NCBI GenBank assembly: GCA_000827495.1
Contig: KN817598.1
Location: 1 to 64,000, forward strand
DNA: 64,000 nucleotides
DNA from: Hypholoma sublateritium FD-334 SS-4
Taxonomy: Eukaryota; Basidiomycota; Agaricomycetes; Agaricales; Strophariaceae
Direction of reading: 5' to 3'
The notes beneath the pieces were generated by a model. It was not told the origin of the DNA. It was given only the letters and a program-made list of their open reading frames with translations, and made no database searches. Each line of letters opens with the position of its first letter. Position 1 is the stretch's first letter. The position numbers and the translations under genes are program-made. This document shows, one piece after another, positions 1 through 11,796 of this stretch.

Positions 1-2
1 TA

Positions 3-626
3 GGTGCTATTTCTCCAGTCTTAATTGACTTGGAGGGTTTATTTCATTTAGATGTTGATGACAATATATGGCAAGATATTGGATTAACAGATGAAAATGA
101 CAATCATATTGATACTCCTCCTTGGTTAGCTATTGATGATGTCAGAGAGGGTATCNAAGCACTGCTGGATTACAATCGCTGTGAAGAGGAAGAAACAAGA
201 TTAATAGAAGANAGACTATCCCTACAACAATGGTTTTCAGAAGAATGGATTGTTTTAGATGCAGCTATTTTATGGAGTCAAAGTGACCCTGAAGTTCTGT
301 ATCAATTACTGGAAAGACAAAACTATTTGTTGAAACTCTGTATTGTGTGGCAGCCTTATATAAAAAATATTCCTTGCTCTGAAAATCTGAAATGGGGCCC
401 TACAGACTCTCAGTTGGCTACTGCACATACATATGAAGGAACGGAGCAAGTACTATTTCCAGATGGAATGGATGCAATGGATACATCTAGTACAGATGAT
501 TCTTCATCTGAAAATGATTATAATTCTGCATTAGAAGATGGTTGGGAGAATGATGGAGATGATGCAGAACTATTTGACAATATGGAAGCAAATGGACTTG
601 CAGAAAATTTTAGGTATCACTTGTAA
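3..626 (+). CDS. KDZ-type transposase, C-terminal part (partial)
   Basis: The frame is open to the left edge, so the true start lies outside the window; translation ends at a TAA. Two unresolved bases (N) fall inside. The segment RCEEEETRLIE followed by LQQWFSEEW matches the stretch found near the end of Kyakuja-Dileera-Zisupton (KDZ) transposases and their CxC-cluster associated proteins in basidiomycetes. The tail is strongly acidic and Ser/Asp-rich (about residues 145-185). The KDZ catalytic core is not in the window. The AT-rich repetitive DNA just downstream fits a transposon-rich neighbourhood. I infer an element remnant or the end of an active copy; family assignment is moderately sure, activity unknown. 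Confidence 0.6.
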   Translation, partial: GAISPVLIDLEGLFHLDVDDNIWQDIGLTDENDNHIDTPPWLAIDDVREGIXALLDYNRCEEEETRLIEXRLSLQQWFSEEWIVLDAAILWSQSDPEVLYQLLERQNYLLKLCIVWQPYIKNIPCSENLKWGPTDSQLATAHTYEGTEQVLFPDGMDAMDTSSTDDSSSENDYNSALEDGWENDGDDAELFDNMEANGLAENFRYHL

Positions 627-785
627 AAAAGGATTCACTGTATCTTGTGTTGACAGTCATCAACAAATGGTTTTGCTAGTTATGCATAAGTATATAAATG
701 TCAAATGATGTAGTAAACAAGAACATGTAAATTTTGGTGAAATATATAGTATATAAATCAAATACATTTTGTGAAAGATGAATAT

Positions 786-1400
786 GACAATTGACAATAT
801 ATATTCTGCACTCTGAATCAACTCTGAATATTAGGAATATGTCTTCTCAACTGTCAGGCATTAAATATATATTCTGGTCTTTGAAAGCTAACAACATATA
901 TTCTGAACANCAAAAATTGGAAATATGTATTTTAAATTGTTAGATAATATATATTCTGGTCTTTGAAAGGTGACAGCACATATTCTCAATGGTTGAAAGC
1001 TGACAATATATATTCTGTATTCTGAATACTGTGAATCTATATTCCCAATTGTTTAGCAATATATATTCTGGGCCTGAATACTACCAATATCTGTTCTCGA
1101 TTGTTGGATAATATATATTCTGGTTCTTGAAAGATGACAATATATATTTTGAACTCTGAATATTAGGAATATCTGTTCTCAATTCCTGGATAATATATAT
1201 TCTGGACTCTGAATGTTGCAAATATATACTCTCAGCTATTTGGTAATATATATTCTGGGCCTTGAAAGCTGACAATATATATTCTGTATTCCGAATACTG
1301 GTAATTTATATTTTCAGTTGTTCAGTAATATATATTCTTGGCTTGAATATCAATTGAATATGTGCTCTCAAATATTAGACAATATATATTCTGGCCTCTG
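786..1400. repeat. Diverged AT-rich array on ATATATATTCTG
   Basis: About fourteen copies of ATATATATTCTG or one-base variants occur here, spaced roughly 25 to 65 bases apart. They are commonly followed by a CTTTGAAAG or CTCTGAAT segment and preceded by ACA, ATA or GTA. Spacing is irregular, so this is a decayed minisatellite or internal repeats of a transposon 3' region. Short open frames across it are products of the repeat and are not genes. Confidence 0.75.
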
Positions 1401-1760
1401 GACTCTGAAAATCCAGACTATCCTTGAACAGAGCAAGTATATAATGGCTGTGGCTTCTGAAAACCCAGACTATCTATGGATAACAGCAGCCAAGTCTACT
1501 TATTGAAACACCTACTCTACTGTGATTACAACATTTTGGTACAAATACCTGGATTATTCTTGGACAGATACCCCTAGATTTCAATTTATAATATAACTAG
1601 ACTCTGAAAACCCAGACTGAACAAAAACACCTATGCTGTTGATTTTGGCTATTTTTTTATTCTAAAACCCAGACTATTAAAAAACATCTGGTGTATTATA
1701 ATTTATAGTTGCTTGGGACTTTGGATAACCCAAACTATTCTTGATCAGATACACCAAGGT
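1401..1760. repeat. Second diverged repeat family, CTGAAAACCCAGACTAT-like
   Basis: Five or so imperfect copies of a segment resembling CTGAAAACCCAGACTAT are seen near 1405, 1458, 1606, 1665 and 1722, often followed by an AACAGA or ATCAGATAC stretch. The array continues directly from the ATATATATTCTG repeats, so the two probably evolved from one block. Confidence 0.5.
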
Positions 1761-4361
1761 CCAAGCCTACTACTCTGCAGATGAATCTAGATTCAAAATG
1801 AGGGACTAATTACAATATACATTTTGAATAGTGCCAAATAATAGTATTTCCAATTGATCTAGAACCATGCACATGAAATAGCCCTGAACAATGCCTTTCC
1901 ACCTGTACCTATATCACCTACAGGTATGCACCCATTGAGTGGGTATTTTTTTATTTATTGATAGCCCCCCTGGTACCCTGTGACATGTCAAATACATATT
2001 CTACAGAGAATATGTACTCTGCAGTTTATTATACTCACACAACCATGAATATATTCAGCAAAAAATGTATTCTGACTACAGGTTCTGAATATGTTATTGT
2101 TTTCTATTCCATGGAATATTGTGTCCTAAACACCTGTTAGGCATATTGTTTGGCCANGTTTTTTGGGTCTAAGAGGGGGGGTGAATGGGACCACTGAAGT
2201 GGTTACATTGTGACACGGATATATTTGGATAAATCTTCTTGTTGAGACTGAAAGCCGTCCCAAAAAAACAATCTTGCCATATATGGTCTGTAGGAACTGT
2301 GAAGAATGGTTTGACCTATCCATATTCGTACTTATGTCGGAGAAAATTAAAAAACTGAACATGTAGTTTACAAAATAAGATGCACAACAAAAGTTGGGTG
2401 GGAGATGGTGCTGATCGGTGCTGAAACACTCATATGTACCAAATCCATGGCCATAATCATTACTTAAGTACTCTATAGTGTCCCTCAGCTACCTTCATCA
2501 TTGGATCGACAATAATATGCTGAAAATGGGCATAGATGTGGTGAAAGGTGTGTACAACTGATCTTCGACACTCCAATGGAAACTACTCAAGATCGTGCTG
2601 TCCGATAACCTCAAAAATCTGTGTATATACTCAAATAAGTATTATTGAATGTTCCTACAGACCAAAAGTTGTAATTTCGATGCTGGGCGAAAGATATCGA
2701 GCAAATTGTGGAATATCTCCTGATTTGGATGTCACGGTGTGTCACAGCACGTGAGTTAGCTGTTTGTGGATGTCATCTACCTTATAGCATCATGGACCCG
2801 GCGATTCCGTCAAAAAATACTCCACATATTTATAGCATGCTCGGAGTCGCGAACGCGTCGCTGCTCCAGGCTCCTGAAGCATCGCAGACCTCACTAACCT
2901 ATCGCAGACAAAGAGGGGGTAGCCAAAGTAAGAGTAAAAGGTCTATCTATACGTGCGTTTGCACGACGCTGTGCGCCGCCCTGTCGCCGCTTCCGAGCAG
3001 AATGATTACCAGCGCACAGCATGCGTAATGCGAGGCCCGCTGTTGGTTAGAATCGGCCTCGCGGCGGCGGCGCCCTCCCAAGAGCCCGGAATCCGGACGG
3101 TAGAATGCGTCTTTCCCTTTTCTCGAAATTGTCTTCGGCTGCCACGACTCGTGGAAAGTTGAATTGACGGGGCCCATTTACTAAGTTCTTGCCTGGTAGC
3201 CGCGCCGCGCCGCGTAAGGCCGCGTAGTCAATACATACAGATCCAATACAGGCCCCATGTTTGCGCAACTCGGATACATGTAACAAGTCGATACATGGAC
3301 CGTGCCTCACACGGGTTTCCCAGCTGGACCGTATACTTTTTTTTCTTTTCTGTAGAGGCCTACAAGTGACCGTGTTACTGCATGACTTGTCAGTGAATCA
3401 TGACATGCAATTAAACTATGCTGTCTTCCGGCCGCCTCCACACCGCACCCAGGGCGCACCAGCAAGTTCTCCTCCAAAGCGGCTTTGTGAAGGGCGTATC
3501 TGGGGCGTTGCTGGGGCGTAAGCTTTTCATCCCCACCATACCCGCGCCGCATGATCCACCCAAGCTCCAATTAAGCATCAGGCAGATTCTTAGGGTTGAT
3601 CAAAAAACATCATCAGCGTTTGGATCCAACGCCGGTCATTATGCGTGAGTACAGCACAGCGGATCCGCATAAAAGTTGCTTACGGCGACGACACCGTCGA
3701 TCTGAGCAAACATCAGGTGCACTCGCGTGTTTTACGATCTTCATCTCGGCTTCCGCCAAACCAAACTCGTCCATAACAAATACTTGCGCCGCACGCGACA
3801 GGAGCTGACACTGACAAGACACTGACAGGAGTGGTACAAACGGTTACGTGATTTTTTTAAGTTACGACACAGCGTCCCCGCCTACAAGTAAAAGTAAGTA
3901 AGTACTGCGGTACGAAAAGCAGGAACGCTGTGCATGATCGAAAATACAGGCGCATTCGGCGCGAAAGACTATCACTATGACCTATGAGGGGAGACGGGCG
4001 ATGCAGGCAAGCAGGCAGGCAGGCGGTGGATGCAAGAACGACTCGGAACACAACAAAAGCACCAAGATGACGCGTGGCAGAGCCAGCGGGGCGAAGGCGA
4101 AACACCAACCAAAATGCAATGCAGATGTAAACGTAGATGTAAGTAAACGTAGAACGCACGGCGACGCCGGCCCGTGCAGGAAGACAAAGGCGTATGTATT
4201 CGTACAAAGAAAAGTTGGACCACGTCGAGTGTCCGGCGCGCCAAATAAATAAAAAGAAGCCGCCCAAACGAAAGATCGAACGAGACTTCAACAAGGCGAG
4301 GACTCTTCAGACCATCAAGAAGGATAAGAAAATGAAAGAAGACTCGCGACCCCATCCACCC
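1761..4361. other. No gene seen; base composition shift near 2.8 kb
   Basis: The first part (to about 2.8 kb) is AT-rich and contains one N; the second part is GC-richer and resembles the genic DNA that follows. Only short, unrelated frames exist. Bases from roughly 3.9 kb to 4.36 kb probably include the 3' untranslated region of the copper-fist gene on the minus strand. Confidence 0.5.
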
Positions 4362-6331
4362 TCAATAGATATGCAACCCCGCAAGCGACGGCCCCGCCGC
4401 GTCACCGCTCGACCGCGACGGGTGCGCGGACGACGGCGAGCCCCCATACGGCGCGCCGCGCCCGGCACCGCCGCCCGAGTTCGCGGAGCCGGGCGACGGC
4501 GACAGGCTATTACTCGACGGCGAGCCCGTGCTCGGCCCGCGCGCGAGCCCCGGGCGCATGTTGTTCATGCTCACGTTCAGCTGCGGCGCGCCGCGCATCC
4601 CGCCCGGCCCACCCGCGTCGAACATGCCCTGCACGCGTCCGCTCGGGCGGTACGGCGCGACGCCGCCGCCGCCGCCGCCGTGCTGCTTCGCCGCGCCGAC
4701 GCCGTCGTGCGGCCCGTGGTGGCTCTGGCTCGACTGCGAGGACGTCGACGGGGAGCGGCTGCGCGACGAGTCGGAGCTGGGGACGTCGAGGAACGCACGG
4801 GAGCCGCCGAGGAGGCCGCCGCCTGGGGGGAGCAGACGCGGGTCGATGTTAAGCTCGTCGGACATTGACGAACGGTGGCGCTGGTGCGAGGGATAGTCGC
4901 CGCGCTTCGCGCGGGGGTCCGCGGAATCGTACCCCATCACGGGGCCGCCGCCGCCGTAGCCGTCGAACGAAGTGGGGACGCCACCGTCGGGGAACGTGTA
5001 TCCGCGCGTGGGCCATGCTTGTTGTTGGTTGAAGTCAGAGAAGCCTTGTTGAAATGAAGAAGGGTTGGATTCGGACATCTGTCGGAGCCAGTCATCGATT
5101 GCTTCGGAGGAGTCGTATATTGACAAAGCGGTGTCGGGGGGCAAGATGGCGGATGAAGGGAGAGACATGATCGTGCAGTCCATGCATGTGCCGCAAAAAT
5201 TTGGGTTACTGCAGGACGCGTATGCAGATGAAGAAGGAATGGCGGCGACACGGGAGTGGTGGATACATCCCGGGCAGGCGCAGTCGTCCCCGCACCCACA
5301 CGCAGAGGGCAGGCCAAGGTTGTCAATGCTGCCATCGTTTTCCAGACCTGAGCCCCAGCCACCCATCGTCGGGAATGGGGCGTTGTAGGCCTGATCGTAC
5401 GAAAATGGATTGGACGGGCCCGGTGGGGGCAGGTAAGACTGAGGATGTGCATTTGAATGAGCTGCCATACCCTGAACACGCCCGTACGGCGTATTGTTAC
5501 CGTGGTAACGACTGCTAGGATAACCGTGAGGGGCGCCCATGGATGGGTCATGTACAGGCCCTCCGGCGGGTGGGCGGGGGACGAGGGGACGCAATTCGTG
5601 GATACGAGCTAGAATCTGCGACGAGGTGGACCCCTTGGAAGACGAAGCCTGGCCTGGATTAGAGCGGCGAGACGAGCCCCTGTTGGGGTCCGAGGAGGGA
5701 GGGGGTTTAGCCCTCGGCGTGACACAAGTGCAAGGGTCTCCCGACTTGCAATGTTGGCTGTGATATACGCCTAGTGGGAGATCAGCATGCCTGACTAACA
5801 CGGGAGATGTCGCCAGGCAAGGAGCTGCATACCACCATGGTCAGAATCCGAGGAAGTTCCATCGGCCGGGTTTGGAAATGCAACCGACGTCCCCAAGGCT
5901 GGCGGCAAGCCATTGGGGAACGCGGCGCGATCAAAACCTGGCTGAGGTCCTGAGCAATGAGAAGCGTACAATATAACCTTATTCATGAGCCAGCCGTAGA
6001 GCATATAATTGATGTAGGGCAACACACCTTGCTGTGCGAAGTCGAATTTGGGTTCACAGATGCATTTAACGTGTACTTGTTTGGTTTTACGGAGCTCTCG
6101 ACAGTGTTCACATTGGGTGATGGGGCGGCCTTTCTTTTTTATCTCATAGAGAGGGCGGTCGGTGTGTTTGCACGACGACGACCTGTGGCCTTTGATGCAG
6201 GTCTCGCTGCGCGACGATGAGCAACGACAGCGACGACGACGAACGATCTCGTACCATGCGTATTTTTTCGAGCTGATAATCTGGTGAAACACGTGAGGAC
6301 GAGCGGGAAAAGAGGGCTGGAGACATACCAT
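4362..6331 (-). CDS. CUF1: Copper-fist transcription factor (Cuf1/Ace1/Mac1 family)
   Basis: Copper-sensing DNA-binding regulator. Splicing the ATG alone (6331..6329) to a 26-nt exon (6280..6255) and then to 6206..6028 gives a classical copper fist: KKYACETCIKGHR, then SCKHTDRPL, KKKGRP and CEHCRELR, with the zinc/copper cysteines in place. Exon 4 starts at 5949; the next junction falls near 5833/5795, where the phase-consistent intron is only 38 nt and so is the least certain. The long last exon has CGCGDDCACPGCIHH, which fits the CxCx3CxCx2Cx2H copper-sensing motif of fission yeast Cuf1, and CGTCMDC downstream. The rest is low-complexity Ser/Pro/Gly. Family assignment is firm; which targets it controls cannot be read from the sequence. 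Confidence 0.9.
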
Positions 6332-8527
6332 GGTGAGAATACGAGCGCCTGTTCGCCAAAAATATGGCGGCCAGGGAAGAGGAAGTGTGGGTTATTGGGA
6401 GAGGGAAAGGGCGATGAGATTGTGGGCGTATTTAATCATGGCGGTGGGTGTATGAGAGGAGGAGGAGTGTTGACGAAAGTTGACAGGCCCGGTCTTCCTT
6501 ATACTCGCACAGACCATCTGCCGCCTGCCACAAGCACGCGCAAGCAGCGCCAAACACGCCATGCCACGCTCCACAGATCCTCCAATCTTGCGGGGAACAA
6601 AAACATATTCCGTCCCGTTCTTCTCCCTTTATCATGCATCTGCGCTGCTGTTTCCCGGCCCCCGCGTCCGTATCTGCTCCGTATTTTTCTGCAATATTTG
6701 CGCGCCCAATTACTGCGCCGCCTTCCATCAGGAGGGCATCACGCCCAGATTTGCGCGCTTTTCGCCAGAGGAAGAGCGTCCGTGTTACTCTGGCCTCATG
6801 TCGCTTGCTGCGTCTCTAGCACCACTGGGAATCCTTTTCCATTCGGATTCTCCCCTTATGGCCGTCTTGTCCGCTCACTGCTCGCTACTATATCTAAAGT
6901 ACCACGCAGTGTACTCTGTTTTCATTCCCCATCTACCTCCGTGCTCTATCGCACCCTTCTCCGTCCCCAGCTTCGCTGTTCTCGCTGTGCAAGTGCTATC
7001 TCTAGCCCGCCCTGCTGACCTCCCCGATCTGGCGACAACACTGCTCTCCTCGCCGCGAGGCTGTGTAGGCGGTCGATGAGGGATTTTGGCTGATTCAACG
7101 GTCTTTGTTCCCAGCGCTCATCACACCCGTTTTCTATCACTGCACCACCCAGCGCACGCATCTGCGCTCTGCAATCGGCAATTTATTTCTATCAAACGTG
7201 CCCGGTGGACGTGGCACAAGCACCAGCACGGGCTCTGCTTCTCTGTCTTTCGCCAATTTCACATTTGCACTCGCGGGAGACGACTGCTGCGCGTTTCGTG
7301 CCAAACAAATATTCTGAGGCTTCCTCTTTCTCCGGCTTCTCCGTTTAACCAACGCTGCCAGGTAAAGATAGCATGGGACTCACGGCTCAAAATATGTAAT
7401 ACAATGTCTTTCTATCTATGAACGCATATTGTGTGGGCGGTCTGGGGTATCTGACATCATCATTCCGCTGCGGGACATATCTCCTTCGTATTATAACCCA
7501 TAGACACAGCCCTGCACCAAACAGACGCGAACATGGGCGCCTCGAGGCTCACCGTTTCAAGTCACTGCAACCGGTGATTAATGAAAGTGAAAGCTACATT
7601 CCGCCGGCAGGCCATATGGAACCACGATCGTGCTACGCGCTGTCTGCAGCACACACCCGAGTATCTTCCTTCACCCACCGGCAGGCTGCATGAGGCGCGA
7701 GGGGGGTCGTCGTCTGCCATGCCCACGAAAACGATATGAGCACAGCCCACACCGATACACGGGCCCGGGCTGCGCGCCGTGCATCTCCGCCCCCGAGTCC
7801 GCACTTGGCGCACGACGGGAACGCACCACACACTACCATGGTTGCCACAGAACGTCCGGGCTTCTATCAGAGACACGCAGCGCACAGCGGGAGCCAATCG
7901 CACTCAAAAATAGGCCCAAAGCGTCCGCCACCGCCCCCCCCAGAATAGCACGCGCCTGCGTGCCCCGTGGGCGTGTGCGCTGCGGCCTTTTAGCTGTTCG
8001 GGGATCAGGCGGCGCGCGCGAGGCTGTGCCCGCGATAGCAATGAATTGAGAGCTTAGAAGGGCGCAGTGACCGTGGCGCTGGGCGTATTGCACGCGCGTG
8101 CGTGAAGGCAGCCGCGCGATAAGCACCAACGGTCGAGCGCGGGCCTGGCGGGGCGGCGCGCAGCCGCGCACACCACGCACGCACGGACGCACAGCCTCGA
8201 ACAGCACATCCCACGACGCATCCGCGAAGCCCGCCACGCCCCGTCCGCGCTGCGTCCGCAGCCAGCGCGCCTCGCCTCGCCTCGCGGGTCGCGGGCCCCT
8301 GTCCAGTCCGCGCCGGCGTGCACGCACGCACGCCCGCACGCGTGCCAGATGCTGCTGATAAGCACGCGCCAATCAGCGCTTCCATTCCGCCGATCGCCTA
8401 CCTGGCGGCCCAGGGTCTAGCAGCGATCGCCTCCCTCGCAGCGCCGCGCCGACTCCTGTGCGGCTCTCGCGCGCACGACGGGACAGACGGTCGCGCACGG
8501 TGCGGCGCGGCGCAGGTACGCCCCGAC
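6332..8527. other. Long upstream region without a recognisable gene
   Basis: About 2.2 kb between the copper-fist start and the tRNA. The part from 7.9 to 8.5 kb is very GC- and CpG-rich with runs of CACGCACG. Several open frames of 100-200 codons exist on both strands, but they overlap each other, show no family motif and are explained by high GC. The region probably contains the promoter and 5' leader of the copper-fist gene. Confidence 0.45.
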
Positions 8528-8629
8528 GTCACTTTGCCGGAGTGGTTAACGGGATCGCCTGCTATATACGCCAAGTAATACATCAGCGGTTGGTCTTTGA
8601 CCGCGAGTGTTCGAATCGCTCAGGTGACG
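8528..8629 (+). tRNA. tRNA-Ser (anticodon GCT) with a 20-nt intron
   Basis: The acceptor strands GTCACTT (8528-8534) and AGGTGAC (8622-8628) pair. The D arm CCG...CGG encloses a GGTTAA loop. The anticodon stem ATCGC pairs with GCGGT, and the loop reads CT-GCT-A, giving anticodon GCT at 8561-8563. An intron at 8565-8584 follows base 37. The long variable arm GGTC-TTT-GACC is the type II mark of serine tRNAs. The T arm is GAGTG-TTCGAAT-CGCTC, with the invariant TTCGA. The discriminator base is G8629. It decodes AGC and AGU. Confidence 0.9.
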
Positions 8630-11600
8630 CTGCGCGCGCAAGCGTGCTTATCTTTTATCGTCCGCCGCTCGCCGTTGGCGCTTCCTCAAACCTATTGGCG
8701 TTACTTTTTGTCCCACACTGTGCAATGCGCGCGGGAAAAGGGCGTCGAACTCCTGGGGTTCACCATATCCGCGAGACCCCATTTAAGCGCCCTACCACGC
8801 TGCGTGCAGGGCTTTCCCTGACAGGGTAGATCTGGCCCGGGAAGCGCCTCGCGATGCGGGGCTAGAGAGAGGCGTGTATCGACAATAGAAAGCTGCGCCT
8901 TACCAATCCCCGCACCCCCAGGACGCTATCTTCTGCACCCCCTTCAGAACGACGACGTGAGACCGGGCGACAAATAAGCTTCGTGTGTGCTTGATATGTC
9001 CGTGTTCAAATTTCGCTGTCCGGATGCCGACATGTCTGATAAATTGACGCTTCAGAGTCAGATGAGCTGTACCGCCACAGACCACGACCTACCGTCATCT
9101 ACACGCATGCGCATGTCTATGCAACGGCCGCTTTTTTTCAGGTAAGCTAGCGAGCGCGGGTGAGAGTCCTGCACCATATACAAAAAGACGCCAGCCAGAC
9201 AACCAATGCAGACGACCAATGGCAAACCAATACAGCATATCTCTCCCACTCCCCATTGATCCGCGCGAAGCTCATGTGCCACTCTCAGGTTCCTCAGACT
9301 GCGGCATATATGTACGTAGCAGCCTAGACGGGCGCACGGAAATGAAATGTAACAGAGGATAGACCATTCCATTATCGCAATACAAACGAATGTTGACTGA
9401 TATTGAGCACCTATCGAATAGAAAAAACCCCTCCAGAACTCTGGCGTCCGGGCCAAAGCTCCGAGCGGTCGTCATGAGAGGTCATCAACCGTCGCGCTCA
9501 AGGGGCTCCAAGGGGAGGAGAATATGTCGCGCTGCCACGATGCACTACTGCCAAGGAGGTAAGAACCCATCACCCACAGCAGCCCACAGCGTCAGACGGC
9601 GTCGCGCCACTCGCCGCACAGCCTTGCGAGCTCCGGTCGCTATCCTTCGTTATCTCAATATATGATTGCATATCTTATCCGCAATCCCAAGCATGCGATT
9701 CAATATCAACGATTATCTTGTCTGATTATCAGCGGCGCCCGAGCAGTTCTCATCCATGGCCAGCATACACTCGAATCGACGCCGAAGGGACATTCTCGAA
9801 CGATCATGTCCGGAACATATGTCGCTGCTGCACTGTCCTAACAGGATCGATGCGAATTTCGACTATACGGAGAGTATATCTCATACAGAAAATGAAAGCA
9901 TCGCATGCAGCGCAGGATATGTATTTGTACATCGCAATTATTTTCCGGGAATGAGAGTTGTTCAATGGACGTCCTTGGATGTCTTCGGGTAGATTTTAGA
10001 CTGCTTCGGCCCGTGATGCGGAAGACATTCGTCATGAGTCCCAAGTCCTTCATAATTGAGTAAAGGAAAGTGGCCCCTATTCAATCTCCATATACCCGAA
10101 TATTTCAAAGAGGCTCATCATGTACCAGCTACATAGAAAGTGGGTCTGTACGACGATCTTAAAAAAGCGTCCTGATGTGATGAGCTATTTATAGATTCGA
10201 AGCTGAACTAAATATAGACAATCACTTTCACGTCCCTGCCTGTCCTTGCCCATCTGGTGGTCGAGAGACATTCAATGACACGCAATAGATCATGTATAAA
10301 CATGCTGTCTCTATCCTGCATAGTATAACCTTATTTCATCTACTTGGCAACGTTCGGTACCCTTTTTTCTGTAGCTTGCACAGGCTTGGTACATACGTAT
10401 CAAACATAGCAGGGCAGCTTCAGCGAAGATAGAGGTGCGTTCAGATGAGAATACAACGTATTTAAGTCACCGGCGATATTCTTTGTTGCGATCCGAAGCC
10501 TGACACGACGTTGAACTTCGAGCGCTTCGATCTTCATTACCTCGTGCAACCGGTTCCATCTCCCGTCGCAGCCATGAACTAAAATACATCAGGAGCCCCG
10601 AGGTAGCGAACCTAATTTTTTGCGACCTGGTTCTACATGCATCATCCTCCATGCCCATTTGTATAGCCCTGAGGAAGGCGTCCTCAGGCCCAAGTCTGCT
10701 CCGCCAATAAAAATAAAGGCGATTTATGCCGGGGTGCAGGATTTAGCTCATATACTACTACTTAGAAGTATTGAATTTTGAGCTTGTTCTTCATTTTGAA
10801 CAGTCACATCAGTGCATATTGAGCTTACCCCTTCGAATCTGGCTATTGGTTAGCAAGAAGTGATCTAGGACGGCTTTCCCTGACACCGACGCTTTAGAAC
10901 TCACCTTCGACATCTCTACCCGCAATGATCGCCCGAACTTTGGAAAAGCATCAGTGTTGCATGACATTGGCCACCTTCTCAGCGGTGCATCACTTGTGAT
11001 GGAGTATCGTTGCGAGTAGCACTATCTGTAGCATCAATGTAGTATCCCCTCTACCTCTACGAACGACGCCATCAATATGAACTTCTGATTGACCACTGGC
11101 AGTGTGGGCAACTTCCACTTTAACGGGTCAAAACAGCAGAGAATTCTCATTATCGTGTCTCTGAAATTTGAACAGCACAGAGATCGATGGACACAGAATC
11201 TATGCCACAGGATATTGCTTAGGGTGTTTCACGGTAGAGACCTCCAACTTCTGTCAATGGGCGCCATATCGCCGATGCATCCATACCTAAAACGGGTTTG
11301 TTTATTCTGCATATTGTAATAAGATACACTGCCACTCGAGGCGAAGGGGTCTGTCTTGCTATTTCCAGGTCATTTTGCCGATAGCTCGTAATTAAGTAGA
11401 AAATCCAGAGATCTTCGAAGTTCCGTTTTTCTGTCCCTCTTCAAATTGTCCGTGAGTTGGATTTCTTCCAGTATAAACCGACGGATCGACTCTTTGATTT
11501 GAACACTGAAGCGCTGAAGGCTGATAAATATGATGGGGGCTTTCAACAAGCTTTCGGTATTTCAAAGGCTCTAGATGTATCTTCAATCAGCGCTCGCCGG

Positions 11601-11796
11601 TACCTGGTCAACGCTCTGGATCAGATAGAGTTGGATCGAACAATGGAACATGGAAAAGCTAAGTATAAGTAGTTCTCCTGCCGCTCCGAGTCCTAGTCCT
11701 CAATTCTCATATTTTGTCTCTCCTGGTGCCTCTCCCCACAATCCTGACAGGTCCACGGATTCTCACCTTCCCTCAAGTTTCCCTCTCTAACACAAA
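8630..11796. other. No gene seen in about 3.2 kb
   Basis: Short frames only, none with a clear family signature or a consistent spliced model. A minus-strand stretch at 9058-9456 is hydrophobic and faintly recalls a seven-helix receptor, but is not convincing. From about 9.7 kb the DNA is AT-richer. Confidence 0.4.

Noticed and set aside
786..1400. Repeat array considered as a CRISPR-like or centromeric array
   Set aside because: Spacing and repeat units are irregular and decayed, the host is eukaryotic, and the array is short; a transposon-linked minisatellite fits better.
3857..4355. Minus-strand frames of 126-145 codons downstream of the copper-fist stop
   Set aside because: They follow directly after the stop codon, have no motif and are best explained as 3' untranslated sequence.
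4194..4868. 224-codon plus-strand frame, Arg/Ala-rich
   Set aside because: It is antisense to the Ser/Pro/Gly-rich exon of the copper-fist gene; its composition is explained by GC-rich codons on the other strand.
7562..8385. Several overlapping frames of 100-180 codons on both strands
   Set aside because: All are Arg/Ala/Cys-rich products of CpG-rich DNA, overlap each other in every frame and lack motifs.
9058..9456. Minus-strand hydrophobic frame faintly like a STE3 pheromone receptor helix (LPLVVCIGCLAGVFLYMVQD)
   Set aside because: Only one helix-like stretch resembles the family; no neighbouring helices, no intron model and no conserved receptor motifs could be found. Kept only as a point to test by profile search.
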